From NCBI GenBank assembly GCA_021234155.1, contig JAJEKV010000052.1:62001-126000 (forward strand): DNA of 64,000 nt. The letters are read 5' to 3'. Position 1 is the first letter of the stretch. Each line of letters begins with the position of its first letter. This stretch comes from Isoetes taiwanensis. Taxonomy: Eukaryota > Streptophyta > Lycopodiopsida > Isoetales > Isoetaceae. The notes below the pieces were generated by a model. It had not been told where the DNA came from. It did not search any database and was given only the letters and a program-made list of their open reading frames with translations. This document shows positions 25,635 to 36,546 of this stretch, piece by piece. A program made the position numbers and the translations under genes.

Positions 25635-26345
25635 TCAAAAAAAATCTCTCAAATTATCACAAGTAACGATACTTACCCCCGAGATATGTGTATCTTTGGA
25701 CAACTTAAAAAGCGCATATACTTCATCTTCAACGGCATTCATACCACACAGCTTACATACTCTTAAGGCATGTGGAATATGATTCCAACGCCCTACTTCC
25801 ACGCCCAACCTGTGTGAACTAAGTCTGATCCTGCTGATTGCATGCACGGACTTAAGCGCAATCCCCATCTCAAGATATTTCGGTGATAAGCGGATGAGGG
25901 TTAATAAAGCGCCTATAATATTCTTTTTCACTCGAACGCCATGACTTTTCTACCACATGCTCTTGCACCCGGGATCTAAGGTCATCATGGTGTGCAAGAA
26001 GTTCATGGGGATCTAGATCCCATCTCCTCATCCATATCTCCACCTCTGCATACCACCCCTTATGTCTAGTTGCTTCCAAAGCCATATTGGGTATGACATA
26101 GTTTTGTCTCCCTAGCTGCACTTTACATACATAAGCAAAGCTGCCCTACATAGCGCTTGGGCTTCTAAACTCATCATCCCACATTCAGCCAATAACATAT
26201 CATATGGGGTCTGTGCCTTAACACCCAGTTCTGTTCTAAAAAACGTTTTTTGAACCTTCTCCATTTTCCTCCAAGTGTCATCTGCCAAGCCAGGTGCCCA
26301 CACTTCACAACCATACAATAGTACCGATTGTACTAACACAGCATA
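25635..26345 (-). pseudogene. LINE B ORF2, C-terminal portion
   Basis: From 26339 the minus strand reads VLVQSVLLYGCEVW and TELGVKAQTPYDMLLAECG, the region after the RT thumb. Frameshifts follow, then GWYAEVEIWMRRWDLD and RIRLSSHRLGVEVGRW. The CCHC motif is damaged: the first two cysteines (CKLC) remain, while the His and last Cys positions read Tyr and Leu. The segment is continuous with the RT part at 30113, from which element 2 separates it. Confidence 0.88.
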
Positions 26346-26739
26346 TAATCCTATATTATAAAACCGTGGCGTTTGGTCTCAGGCGCCCGATCGACGGGCC
26401 GAGATCGCTTAATGTCCTCGCCTTTGCGGGACGGCCCAGATTTGTTCGTTTGTTATGGACGATTCAGATTTGGCCACGTCACAAAAGAGAAAGGAGGTGT
26501 CGTTTCAAGATTTTAACGTGGCATGGTTTGGTTTGGGATTAACGGGATTTCGTTTTGCGCTCTTCACGGTTTCGAAGTCCGCAAAAGGTCTGTGGAGCAA
26601 GCATTTTGGAGCAAGCATTTTGTTGCTCATTATTATTATTATTTGTCCGAGAGGATTGGTCTGCACCGTGCAATGATTTTCTTAATTTTTGGGCAGTTTT
26701 GATAGCTTTTGAAATGGCGGACATCCGCAACAGAATCCG

Positions 26740-27530
26740 CCTCAAGAAGCGCCAAAAGATTTGAATTCGAAGTAAATCCGTCTCATGAAGGGCCAGCAAC
26801 ATCTGAAGCTAGGTACATGGCTCTCCTCAAATTTTATTTTCTTTAGGTTTAGGAGCCAATCTCTAGAGGGAGCTTAGAGGAGAGCGGAGAGCAGATTATC
26901 ATTGTTCTTTTTGTTGTTCAAACCGCCTGCACATTATTTTCCTAATCTATCCTTAGTATAACAAGCGGATGAGGAAATGGCGGAGGATCCGAATGTATCT
27001 GGCTCGTGAAGCGCCAGCAAGCATTTGAATCCGGCAACAAAGAACGCCCGGAAGCTAGGTACATGGCTCCTCTCAAATTTTCTTTTCTTTAGGTTTAGGA
27101 AACGAATCTCTAAAGGGAGCTTAGAGGAGAGCGGAGAGCAGATTATCATTGTTCTTTTGTTGTTCAAACCGGCCTGCAGATTATTTTCCTAATCTATCAT
27201 TAGTATAACAAGCAGAGACATGGACGGATGAGAAAATGGCAGAGGATCTGAAAATAGAATGCGGCTCGAGGGAAAGCGTTAGCAAAGCATTTGAATCCAG
27301 CAACAACAACGCCGAAGCTAGGTACATGGCTCTCCTCAATTTTTATTTTCTTTAGGTTTAGAAGTTTAATCGTCTAGAGAGAGCTTTAGAGGAGAGCGGA
27401 AAGCAGATTATCATTGTTGTTTTGTTGTTCAAACCGCACTGCACATTATTATTTTCCTAATCTATCCTTAGTATAACAAGCGAGACACATTGACAGAGAC
27501 ATTGACATTGACAGAGACATTGACGGATGA
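26740..27530. repeat. Tandem array, three units of about 246-263 bp
   Basis: The landmark gaagctaggtacatgg recurs at about 26805, 27051 and 27314. Each is followed by 'tttctttaggttta', 'gagcttagaggagagcgga' and 'cctaatctatc(c/a)ttagtataacaag'. Copies differ by small indels. Confidence 0.92.
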
Positions 27531-27715
27531 GGAATTTGTACTTTTTCCGTCATTGTAATTTAATAAGCTCCTGGGATTTGGCTCTAGATTCAAATCCCAG
27601 TTTATGTCTATTGCTTGGTTGGCTGTAGTATGTTGCCATTAACAGTCTGTGTATTTTTTCATTTTATGATGCCATCTCCATTCTAAAAAATAATTCGGAC
27701 TATCGCCACTTGAGC

Positions 27716-28500
27716 TTTATTGCATATATTGCATATCTAGCTCTCTTAAATAAGATCCATTGTCCGTCCAAGATAATTCATTGGAGAGCTTGCTAAAGGA
27801 CCCATAGATGATGCTAGGCACCCATTTTTGAAATAGCCAAGGGAAATGTGTCAAATGGAAGGAAATACATTTGCTGTCACAGTTAGAAAGCTGCTTAGAC
27901 ATATGGCTATAACTTTCAAAATCAAGCTCCATTCTTTTGGCGAGAGCATCCGTTGAAAAGCTCACCAAAAGATCTACAATTAATGCTAGGCATATACTTC
28001 TCAAATTCATAGTAGAAATGGGTGAAAAAACAAGGTATTGATAGCTGCTTCGTAATTGCTAAATGCTAACAAAGTGACCAGTTTCTAAGTTTCTAGATTT
28101 GGTGAACCATTTATAGAACATAAGGATTATATTGACAAATTTCTAGATTGTTGCAAGAATCCATGTGATCACATTCATTGGTTTTGAGTTATTTGCTTTT
28201 TTCCATATCATAAGATAAAAGATGAGGAGAACCTTTTAAATTACAGACACGCAGATTTAGAATGACGCAAGTAACTCTCTCAAATAAGATCCATTGTCTG
28301 TTCAAGATAATTCATTGGGAAGTTTGCTAAAGAACCCATAAATGATGCTCGGTGCCCATTTTTGAAATAGCCAAGGTAAATGTGTCAAATGCAAGAAAAT
28401 ACATTTGTTGTCACAATTAGAAAGGTGCTTAGACATATGGCCATAACTTTCAAAATCAAGCTCCATTCTTTGGGCGAGAGCATCCGTTGAAAAGCTCAAC
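27716..28500. repeat. Dispersed duplication of a 230-bp block within element 2
   Basis: The block from aataagatccattgtc to gagagcatccgttgaaaagc occurs at about 27750-27960 and 28280-28495, both in direct orientation. The minus-strand ORFs over the two copies are similar only because of this. Confidence 0.88.
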
Positions 28501-28884
28501 GAAAGTATTGTGGTATTCAAATAAAGACTTGCCAAAGTATTGTGGTATTCAAATGGACAATTGCGTCACTTATGAAGGCAAATTTTCAACGATGAGTGAA
28601 GCTTCTATTTGCTTACGCACAAGTGAGGAAAAATCGCTCCAAGTGAAGCTTCTATTTGCTTACAGGTGAGGAAAAACCTGATGTAATTTTTTTCATCCAT
28701 ATACTTGAAATTTAGGTTGCTACACAATGTAGAGCCTGCACTAATCTCTGCTTTTGCAGGTTGAATCGAATTGGTGGTGGGTGGATTGCATGATTTTCTT
28801 GGTTCATACCTCTTGAGTCCCTTCTTTGTGAGACATGAGGACATGAACTTGCCTCAAGTCAACATGTAATTATATCCCTTCTCG

Positions 28885-29122
28885 GGTTTTTGCTTTGAGG
28901 GTTATTATATAAGAGTTGCACCTGTCTCATTCCATGTCCGCTTTGAGTGTTACTATATAAGAGTTGCACCTGCCTCAGTAGCAAATCCACTTTGTTGATC
29001 TCATTCCATGTCTGCTTTTGAGTGTTACTACATAAGAGTTGTACTGTCTATAGCAAATCCACTTTGTTGAGTGTTACTATATAAGAGTTGCACCTGTCTG
29101 TAGCAAATCCACTTTGTTGAGA
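28885..29122. repeat. Short tandem repeats (ctatataagagttgcacctg, 4 copies)
   Basis: Four irregular copies of a 55-90 bp unit share 'ttactatataagagttg' and, in three of them, 'agcaaatccactttgttga'. Confidence 0.8.
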
Positions 29123-29561
29123 GGCATTAGAAATCTTGATCTCAAACCCAAAAAAAATAAACAAATATGTTGGCAAAGTTCTCCAATTATATTATAGCCT
29201 ATGATTTAGTGCTGGTAAATTGTCTTCCTCTGTGATCTTGAGTCCGGAAGAAAGACCAAATATGATTTTTAAAGTATCTACTTTTTCTCAGTAGTCTTTT
29301 ATGGCATGCCTAATTTGTGGATGCACGCCGACATGTTCTGGATTTCAATGCTAGGTTTTGAGTGACCAAATGATGGAATAAATAATGACCTTTGTATCCG
29401 GAGAGCTAGCATTCTGTTTTAGTAGGCCAAAAGGTAAGAAGGTAGTCCCCAACAACACAACCGCTTTTAAACAATGGTTGTTTTGTTAATAGTGTTATTC
29501 ATTTCTTTTCGCCGCAGCCATGGATCACGGGATGAACGCCAAAACAGGTGATGATTTGGGC

Positions 29562-29635
29562 TGGGCTTAGTAGGACTCGAACCTACAATATCACCGTTTG
29601 GGCTTACATGTTTTACCCAATTCAACTATAGGCCG
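29562..29635 (-). repeat. tRNA-like sequence (tRNA pseudogene or SINE head)
   Basis: The minus strand has an A-box-like TAGTTGAATTGG at 29628-29617 and a B-box GGTTCGAGTCC at 29583-29573, 45 nt apart. The T-arm GTAGG-TTCGAGT-CCTAC is perfect. Acceptor halves CGGCCTA/TAAGCCC pair at five of seven positions. The anticodon stem does not pair, so it is not a functional tRNA. Confidence 0.55.
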
Positions 29636-30112
29636 AGGGAGAGAGATGTGATGAAGCAAGACGTAACACGGCATGGCATAATCAAAAGGTCTAATCAAGT
29701 AAACAATTACATCAACAATAAAACAAATGGTGAACAACTTATGTTTACAACGACGGACACTTGCAATAGTTTAATTCTACATAACCTATAATTATCAGAC
29801 AAACATATTTTTTCCTACAATCTTGCTCAATACAAATATGTCATTAATCTTGATAATTCTAAATGTCTAAATACATGTCTAAATTGATAATTCTTGATAG
29901 AGGCAACAAGTAACTGTATTTTAACTAAGTTAGGAGACAAACATAATCAAATATTCATTAACACCAGCAACCTCCCACCGATCACAATTTCAGTTCCCAT
30001 GTACTGCATTTTTGAAAAAAGGAAGCTGCTCAAACAACCACTAATGTTTTTCATGCTTGAACTGCCTTGGTATAATCACACAAAAAGCCCACCAACGGTG
30101 GGCAATTTTCTA

Positions 30113-31531
30113 GTGTCTTTTTAAGGCTGAAATTCCAAATTTCAGCTTTGGCACTTCTACGTTGCATGCTGTAGAGAGCTTTCAAGCCACCATTGATTCT
30201 TTGTTCCACCGCCTGGTTCCAACTGGGGCTCTTATCCACCTGGATGCCCAAATATTTATATGAGTCCACAATTTCCACCTGCTCGCCTTTATAGCAGAAC
30301 TTAAGATGGTCCACTTTAAGGGCTCCAAAGACAATCATTTTGGTCTTGGCCATATTCACCTTCATACCCTTATTATCACAAAAGTCAGCTAAAGCCTCCA
30401 AATGCTTCTGCATACCTATCACTGACCTTGATAGAATTACTACATCATCAGCATAGAGAAGTAGCAACATCACATACTGGCCCAGTGCCATGCCATCTCC
30501 CCCGTAGCTCAAAACCCACTCCTCCAGCTGGTCAATAAACAAACCAAATAACGTGGGAGACATAGGACAGCCCTGCTTAACACCAATATTACTAACTACT
30601 ACTTCTTTACACTCTTCATAATAGGGAAAAGATAGCCGAACTAGTACTTTCTCATATAGCAGTTTTGTTGCCTGTCTCAGTTCATTTGGTACTCCAAGTT
30701 TATCCATTCTTTCCCATAAATTATTTCTGTCTACCGTGTCAAATGCTTTGGCATAATCCACAAAGAGGGCATATAGAGGTTTCCTTGTCCCCGCGGACCA
30801 AATCCATCATCGCCAAGTATGTTGTCACTAAATGGTCTATGGTAGATTTTTGGGCCTAAAGCCCGCTTGTCCCATGGCTCGAACATTAGTTTCTTGCCCA
30901 ACCACCGATTTTGCTATTCACCATAGTTGCAAAAGTTTTGCAAAAAGACTACTAATCATAATCATTCTATAATTACGGATCGCTTACATCTCGGACTTAT
31001 GCAAAGGGACAACCCCTCGTTTCATCCGCCATGACCGCGGAAAACCCATCTCGCAAGACTGCATTCATCAGCTTGAGGAGGATTTCACGTGTCTTCTCAC
31101 CAGCCCATTTAAACATCTCTGCTACCAAGCCAGTTGCATCTGCAGCCTTCCCATTAGCCAGTTTCTGCAGTCCCATATCAATATCATTTATTGAAAAACC
31201 CCATTTATCATCTGTGAAATGTTGTATGCTGACACTATCTTCCAATCCTGGAACATGATACAATTTTTGTACCTGGCCTAGCAACTTCTCTACATCCAAA
31301 ACAACAGTCTGATTCAATTGTGGCTTAAGCCTATCCCAGAACCTTTTAGGTTCAACAAGCAAATCTCGAATCATGTGCAGATGTTTTTGGTAAAGCCATC
31401 GTTTCTTTTTTGATTTAACAAGCTGCATATATTCCTTTTTAAGCTTCTTCCTTCTTTCCCCATGTGCAGTTTTAAACTTCTGTCTTTTCATTTTGCATTC
31501 CATATTGAACCAGCTGTTGCAAGGCAACCCT
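30113..31531 (-). pseudogene. LINE B ORF2, reverse transcriptase portion
   Basis: At 31520-30997 the minus strand reads GLPCNSWFNMECKMKRQKF and LANGKAADATGLVAEMFKW, the region ahead of the RT core. A stretch with indels at 30770-31030 has destroyed the first RT block. At 30761-30120 the palm is readable: DYAKAFDTVDRNNLW (motif A), GVKQGCPMSPTLFGLF (motif B), LLLYADDVVILS (motif C) and VDSYKYLGIQVDKSPSW. The frame runs into element 2 after KKTL. Confidence 0.92.
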
Positions 31532-32760
31532 GCACTCACTGTTTATTGCACTCACTGCAATTTGGGGGCTTTGATGTACTTCGGGTTACAGCTCCTATCT
31601 TGGAGAGGTGTCTGTGCCATAGTAACCAGTTGAGTTTTCTTCAGTTTATGAACATGAAAAGAAAATGCTTCTTTCTTGGCTGACAGGTTAAGGCATCGGG
31701 ATTAGTTGGAGCAGGCAACGAACTTGAGCAGTGTGGCCTCTCTACTGTTGTTTGCTAAGGCACTGGCCAGAACTTGGGGTATGGCATGTTTCTTCTCGAC
31801 TGCAGGCTGATCATTGAGAGATTGGTGCTCAAGACATATTCAGCCGGCATCTTAGGCACCTTTATTTTGCAATGATTTTCCGAGGCTGAGCAGACTTGTG
31901 TTGTATTTAGCATCTTAGTTCTTGTGTTGTCCCTTTGTATGAAACTTTCCGGTGGATGCTCAAGGAGTGCAAAGCGACTTACAAGAAACAGGTTGCCTTA
32001 GCTTGGGTGTTGGTGAGGTCATGGAAGGCGTTGGTGGAATGTGGCAGCATTGCTTCTGCTTGGTGCTGATTCTAACAGATTTTGGATGCCCTAATATTGT
32101 ATCTTGAAGGAGTTTAGTTTTTTCATGTTGGCTCACTTCTATCCCAGCTAGAAGAAGGGTGTGGTTGCAAGAGGCAGCATTATGAAAGAAGGCCATACTT
32201 AAGGGAAAATCCAGAGGCATTTGGATCGGGAGGACCAAATGCATTCACTGCTGCTTATCAGTTCGGCTGGTTGGTTGAGTATAATGAGGATGATGCCCAA
32301 GCAGGTGACTAAAGGTAGAGGCAGAAGTAGTAGACCACCCTTTGGGGAGGCCTCTAGAAGGCATTGGCTTTTGGAGAAGATAGTGAGACAACTTATCTCC
32401 TAGTACAGCAGGAAAAGAGTAAGCTGCCTCCTTGTAGTATCCTTTTGCAGATGTGAATTTTGGGGCCAAGTTAACGCGCGGGAAGACACCCCTTCGCCTC
32501 TACATTTGTCTACCTGTATTTTCGGGTGGTTTTTTAGGTGGCAGCATCTTCATGTATTATTGGGATATTTGCTTTCGATGAACTTCTGGAATGGTTCTGT
32601 TTTCTGCCGCCACACTTGGGCTTTTGAGCACCCGTGTTGACACGTTTAGGCTATCTGGCTATTTTGGAGCCTTAAATAAATGTATTTACTACATACTATT
32701 AAAAAAAATAAAAATATCTTGCCTTCAAAAAAAAAAAAAAAAAAAAAAAAAGGCAACCCT
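31521..32760 (+). mobile_element. Poly(A)-tailed retrocopy with 11-bp target duplication, in LINE B
   Basis: aaggcaaccct occurs at 31521-31531 and 32750-32760. Between them is 1218 bp ending in about 24 A residues, with an aataaa signal at about 32675-32690. This is the signature of an mRNA or non-coding RNA retroposed by L1-type machinery. It splits LINE B ORF2 after the codons for KGLP. No protein homology was seen in the body, so it may come from a long 3' UTR, a non-coding RNA or a SINE-like element. Confidence 0.85.
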
Positions 32761-33786
32761 TTTAGCTTTCTTTGGGAGACAAAACATCTGGTGGCAGACT
32801 CGAGGACCATTTCACCAAGCAAAGTGCTAAGGTCATCAGCTTTATCTGGCCATATCAATGTACCTGCATGCTGCTCACACATCGCTTCATATTCACTAGC
32901 TTTATTGTAGCGCATACTTATTCTAGGTGCAACTTTGACAGTATCTAGAATAAATGCATGCTTCTCCATGCTCACAGTTACTGTTATAGGCGTATGATCT
33001 GATTCTGATCTATCATCACCAATGCTAAAATCTGATATCTGATCCATCAGTTCTGGCTTTGCAATAACCAGGTCAACAACACTAGCACCCCTACAAGTAA
33101 GCTTTCCAGATCCAGTATATTTACTCATCCCATTATATATTATCATGTCCAAGCCAGTACACAGATTCAATATGTGGTTCCCTTGAGGTGTGGGCCAGCG
33201 TATTTTATCATCAGAATCCCTAGACCATCCACATTTTGACATCTCATGCCCATCCATCATCTCCATCCATATTGGTTCCCCTTCAGTGCTTGCTACTGCT
33301 GCTTGTTTGTTCCCAATCCGGCCATTAAAATCTCCTATTAAAAGCACATCTCCATGCTGTGCTAGTTTAAGAACATCACTCTCTAATGCAAAAAATGGAT
33401 CATCCCTATCTAAATCATTACCATTATAGCTAGGGGATTCCGCGGTGGATAATAACATCCCTGCCAATAAAACCTTCCCATTCTTTCCTGGAAGCTCAAC
33501 CCAAATGTCTTCGCTTAGTTCCTATGCCATCCACTGATTGTACCAAATGCATAAGCTTATGCCTTACATAACATGCAATACCACCATGACCCTTTAACTT
33601 CCAGTGTTTAAAATTCCAAACCGATTGCAATAAATAAAAACCATCAATGTCTGGCATTCCTCGCTCTTCATTTTCACAAGTTTCCAAGAAAAATACTATA
33701 TCTACATCAGCCAAAACATCTTGCATTGTTCCTACTTTAGTTGCATTCATGCTATTTATATTCCAGCACATTATCCTGGCGGCCAC
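32761..33786 (-). pseudogene. LINE B ORF2, endonuclease portion
   Basis: The minus strand begins with a GTG-led MAARIMCWNINSMNATK and FFLETCENEE. After a frameshift near 33480 it reads LLIGDFNGRIGNKQAA, NGMSKYTGSGKLTCRG and ESDHTPITVTV. These are the Asn, Glu, Asp/Asn and SDH blocks of APE-type endonucleases. The frame ends at CFVSQRKLKGLP where the retrocopy was inserted. Confidence 0.9.
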
Positions 33787-33792
33787 AATTTC

Positions 33793-34914
33793 CTATGCAT
33801 CCATTTCCTCTACAATCACCTTACCACGACGCCAATATGCCTTCTTCCCACTTTGTTTTGCTTCCCTGAAAATTTGCAGCTGTTCTTTGTATTCTTGTAA
33901 CTGGTTTTTCGTGAGATCATCATTTATCCAAATATTTTTCCCCTTCAGCAGTGTTTTCTTTTTCATCACTTCAAACTTATCCTGTCTGGATCTGAATTTC
34001 ACTATAATCCATCTTGCCTTCTCGGCTTTCCTTTCCTGAAGGCATTCACAATACTGCATTCCTCACACCAAGTTCTTGCTTTCGCGAAAGATGCTACAAC
34101 CTCCATGGTTTTTTCATTAGTTTCCTCTTGTATGCCACTTAATCTCACATTCAATGCTTTTTCCTTCTGTTCTTGCTCTTCTATATACGATGCCAGCTGG
34201 TTTTTTATCTCATGAACTTCACTATTTCCTGCTGTTTCACATTCAGATTCACTATCTTCACTTTCTTCATTGTTCCTGCTTACTAATACTTCTTGCTTCA
34301 ATGCATCAAATTCAGATCTCAGCTTTACCTTGAAGCTTTCAAATTCATCCAGCATTTGTTTCTGACATCTATCTATTTCCAATTGCACCTGAGAAAGCAG
34401 AAAGGTTTTCAGATCATTGACCATACCTTGGACCGAATTTTCCATCGAAATCTTCATTGTCAGCATTGATTCATCCATGGCTGTTCGCATATGACCAACG
34501 GCTTGCAACAGATCATCTTTGGTGACTCCGGCTTCCATGCTCCAACCAGACTCTGCATCAGACTCATCCTCCTCAGATCCAGAAGCTTCTGCTGTGATTA
34601 CTTTTTTTTATTGTTGATTTTAGGGACTCCCGATTTGGTAGCCCCCTTTTGCTCTGATTCCTGCTGCAGCTGGACCCCAGGGGGCCCGGATTTGGCATCT
34701 GGCCCTTGTTTCTGCAGAACTTCCGCTTTTGGGGACCCGGTTTTGGCATCCGGCCCCTGCTGCAGATGCCGTGGCGTGATTCCAAGGGGCCCGGATGTGG
34801 TATCCGACCCCTTTTCTTGCTGAACGACAACTCCACTTTCGATCTCTGTGTCAGGTTTTCATGTTTCTTTTTTTTAGACCTAGTTTTGAGCGCATGCGCC
34901 AGCGACTGTGCCAT
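33793..34914 (-). pseudogene. LINE B ORF1
   Basis: ATG at 34914 (MAQSLAHALKTRSKKKKHE) opens a basic N-terminal part with repeated 'PGP' segments. After a frame change, 34538-34002 encodes DDLLQAVGHMRTAMDESM and a long charged coiled-coil region. EEQEQKEKALNVRLSG follows in one frame here, which shows that the break in LINE A is secondary. A further shift leads to IVKFRSRQDKFEVMKKK and IWINDDLTKNQLQEYKE. The stop at the end of EEMDA overlaps the start of ORF2. Confidence 0.87.
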
Positions 34915-34923
34915 TGTGTGTGT

Positions 34924-34939
34924 GAGAGAGAGAGAGAGA
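34924..34939. repeat. Short (GA)8 tract between LINE B and LINE D
   Basis: It joins the 5' end of LINE B to the ATTTC repeats at the 3' end of LINE D. It is the shortest spacer in the train and has probably contracted. Confidence 0.95.
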
Positions 34940-34940
34940 T

Positions 34941-35107
34941 ATGAAATGAAATATATTACGTCTGTGGAGGCCTCTCAGGCCTATAAGACGACCTTTTTTA
35001 CACATCTTCATAAAAAAGTAGATGAGTTTCAGTTTCCTCATCTAGCTCCTCACTCTCACTCTCATCATCATTTTCATCTAAGAAAATATTTACATTGTGT
35101 ATACATA
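34941..35107 (-). pseudogene. LINE D ORF2 C-terminal tail and 3' UTR
   Basis: The minus strand reads ICIHNVNIFLDE, then an acidic stretch and the ending HLLFYEDV-stop. Next comes a 3' UTR with AGGCCT-GAG-AGGCCT, a stem-loop at the place of AGACC/GGTCT in LINE A, and two ATTTC repeats. It looked like a separate short LINE until joined with 52340. Confidence 0.8.
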
Positions 35108-35432
35108 TCTCTACTAGAAAAAGTGCCCAGCGTTGCTGGGCTTTTTGTCAGGATTAAAATCAAAAGTTAATAAAGATATGATTGAGAACGTCTTGGTGCC
35201 ATTTATAATACATATGATCTGAGTAGCCCATTGGTTGCATGCAAAAGTATCTATGTAGTACATATCTGGCATGCCCCTGATAGTTGCCAAGTGACTAACA
35301 TGAGAAACTGAAATTTTACGTTATGGTATTCTAAGGTGGTTTCTGGAGGCATAATCTCGAATTCCATAAACAATGTCAAAACAAAATACGTATTAGCAAA
35401 TGACCCCAGTAGAGATCAACCACAACGACATT

Positions 35433-36023
35433 CACTACTACAGAAGAGGCCATTTGCGACGTCATTTGCGACGTCTTATCGACGTGATTAGGACGTCAGA
35501 CGTCGCATGCACATGTTTTATTCACGTTTCCCGCACGTCGCAAACGACGTCGCCGTGGATTCGTCGCAGTGCGACGTATCTTGGACGTCTTTGACGTTCC
35601 ACACACGTTTCTAATATGTTGCTGTGACGTTTTATCGACGTTGCTTTTATGTTCGTGTGATGTTCTCGTAACGTCGCAGAATACTCTCAGAAACTGTCAC
35701 ATCAACGACGTGCTTGCGACGTCACCCGCGTTTTTCTCACGTCCTTAAGATGTTGCTTGTAAGTCGCAAACACGTAGCAAATACGTCCCAGGAACGTCGC
35801 TGTTATGTTTTTAACATGTTCCTTATATGCTTCAAATACGTTGTCTTTACGTCCCAAATACGTGGCAATTATGTTTTATTTATGTGTCATTTTTATTTTA
35901 TTATTTGAATGTCAAATATTTGTGGGCATGCCACGTGGCTTTTAGTAATGACGTTTAGTGACGTCTTATTGGCGTCAGTTAGACGTCGCTAAGCACGTTG
36001 CAAGCATGTTGCATTTACGTCCT

Positions 36024-36062
<39 letters not shown>

Positions 36063-36125
36063 TTAATCCCAGGACGTTTTCTTGCGACGCATGGCGTATA
36101 TGACATGTTTTTATTGCGACGTGCA
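35433..36125. repeat. CACTA-1 left subterminal repeat region
   Basis: Many copies of tgcgacgtc, gacgtcgcaa and acgtttt-type words in both orientations crowd the first 690 bp. In En/Spm such subterminal motifs are binding sites for the element's accessory protein. A T-run and a decayed poly-T patch lie at 36029-36055. Confidence 0.85.
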
Positions 36126-36546
36126 TTAATTTTAATAAAAAAAAAGAAATTAGTACAAAAATCACAATTATAAAGAATATAAAAACAGAAAACCGATATA
36201 TTAATATTATGTCACGTACAATACAAATATGTCATGAAGATAATCATATGCAAAATAAAGATACTAAAAGTTAAAAGAAGTCACCGTGTTCATAAGACAT
36301 CGTATATATGCTCATCATTAGAATTTTCAGAGTGGTCATTCTCGATATTGTATCATCGCCACCGGCCCTCGTCATCATCATCCTCAACATCGTCATCATC
36401 ATTATTATTGTCCCGGGACAAGAAGAGCATTCACCTTGACGATGTAGTGCATAATTCAGAAGGGCCCTATCAAGTTCTCCAACAAACATCCTAAAACATA
36501 TTATAACAAGCATCCAAATATAAATGAGAAAACAAACTATACAAAG

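Larger units (their letters stand above)
26348..30110 (-). mobile_element. Element 2: Helitron-like insertion in LINE B (3.76 kb)
   Basis: The minus strand begins CTAGAAAATTGCCCACC, with the hairpin GCCCACC-GTT-GGTGGGC at 30103-30087, and ends GGTTTTATAATATAGGAT. It interrupts the LINE between the codons for KKTL and YAVLVQ. The original LINE sequence is restored if a TA dinucleotide was duplicated or if insertion was at an A/T junction. It codes for nothing recognisable and is filled with internal tandem repeats and a tRNA-like module. The hairpin pairs as in elements 1 and 3, but with compensated bases. Confidence 0.7.

Noticed and set aside
29562-29635. Functional tRNA gene
   Set aside because: The anticodon stem does not pair and the acceptor stem has two mismatches.
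32221-32403. Small ORFs inside the poly(A) retrocopy
   Set aside because: Too short, no recognisable motif, and no frame is open over a meaningful part of the retrocopy.
34941-35107. A separate short LINE (apart from LINE D)
   Set aside because: Its reading frame and position fit as the C-terminal tail and 3' UTR of LINE D, which element 3 split off.
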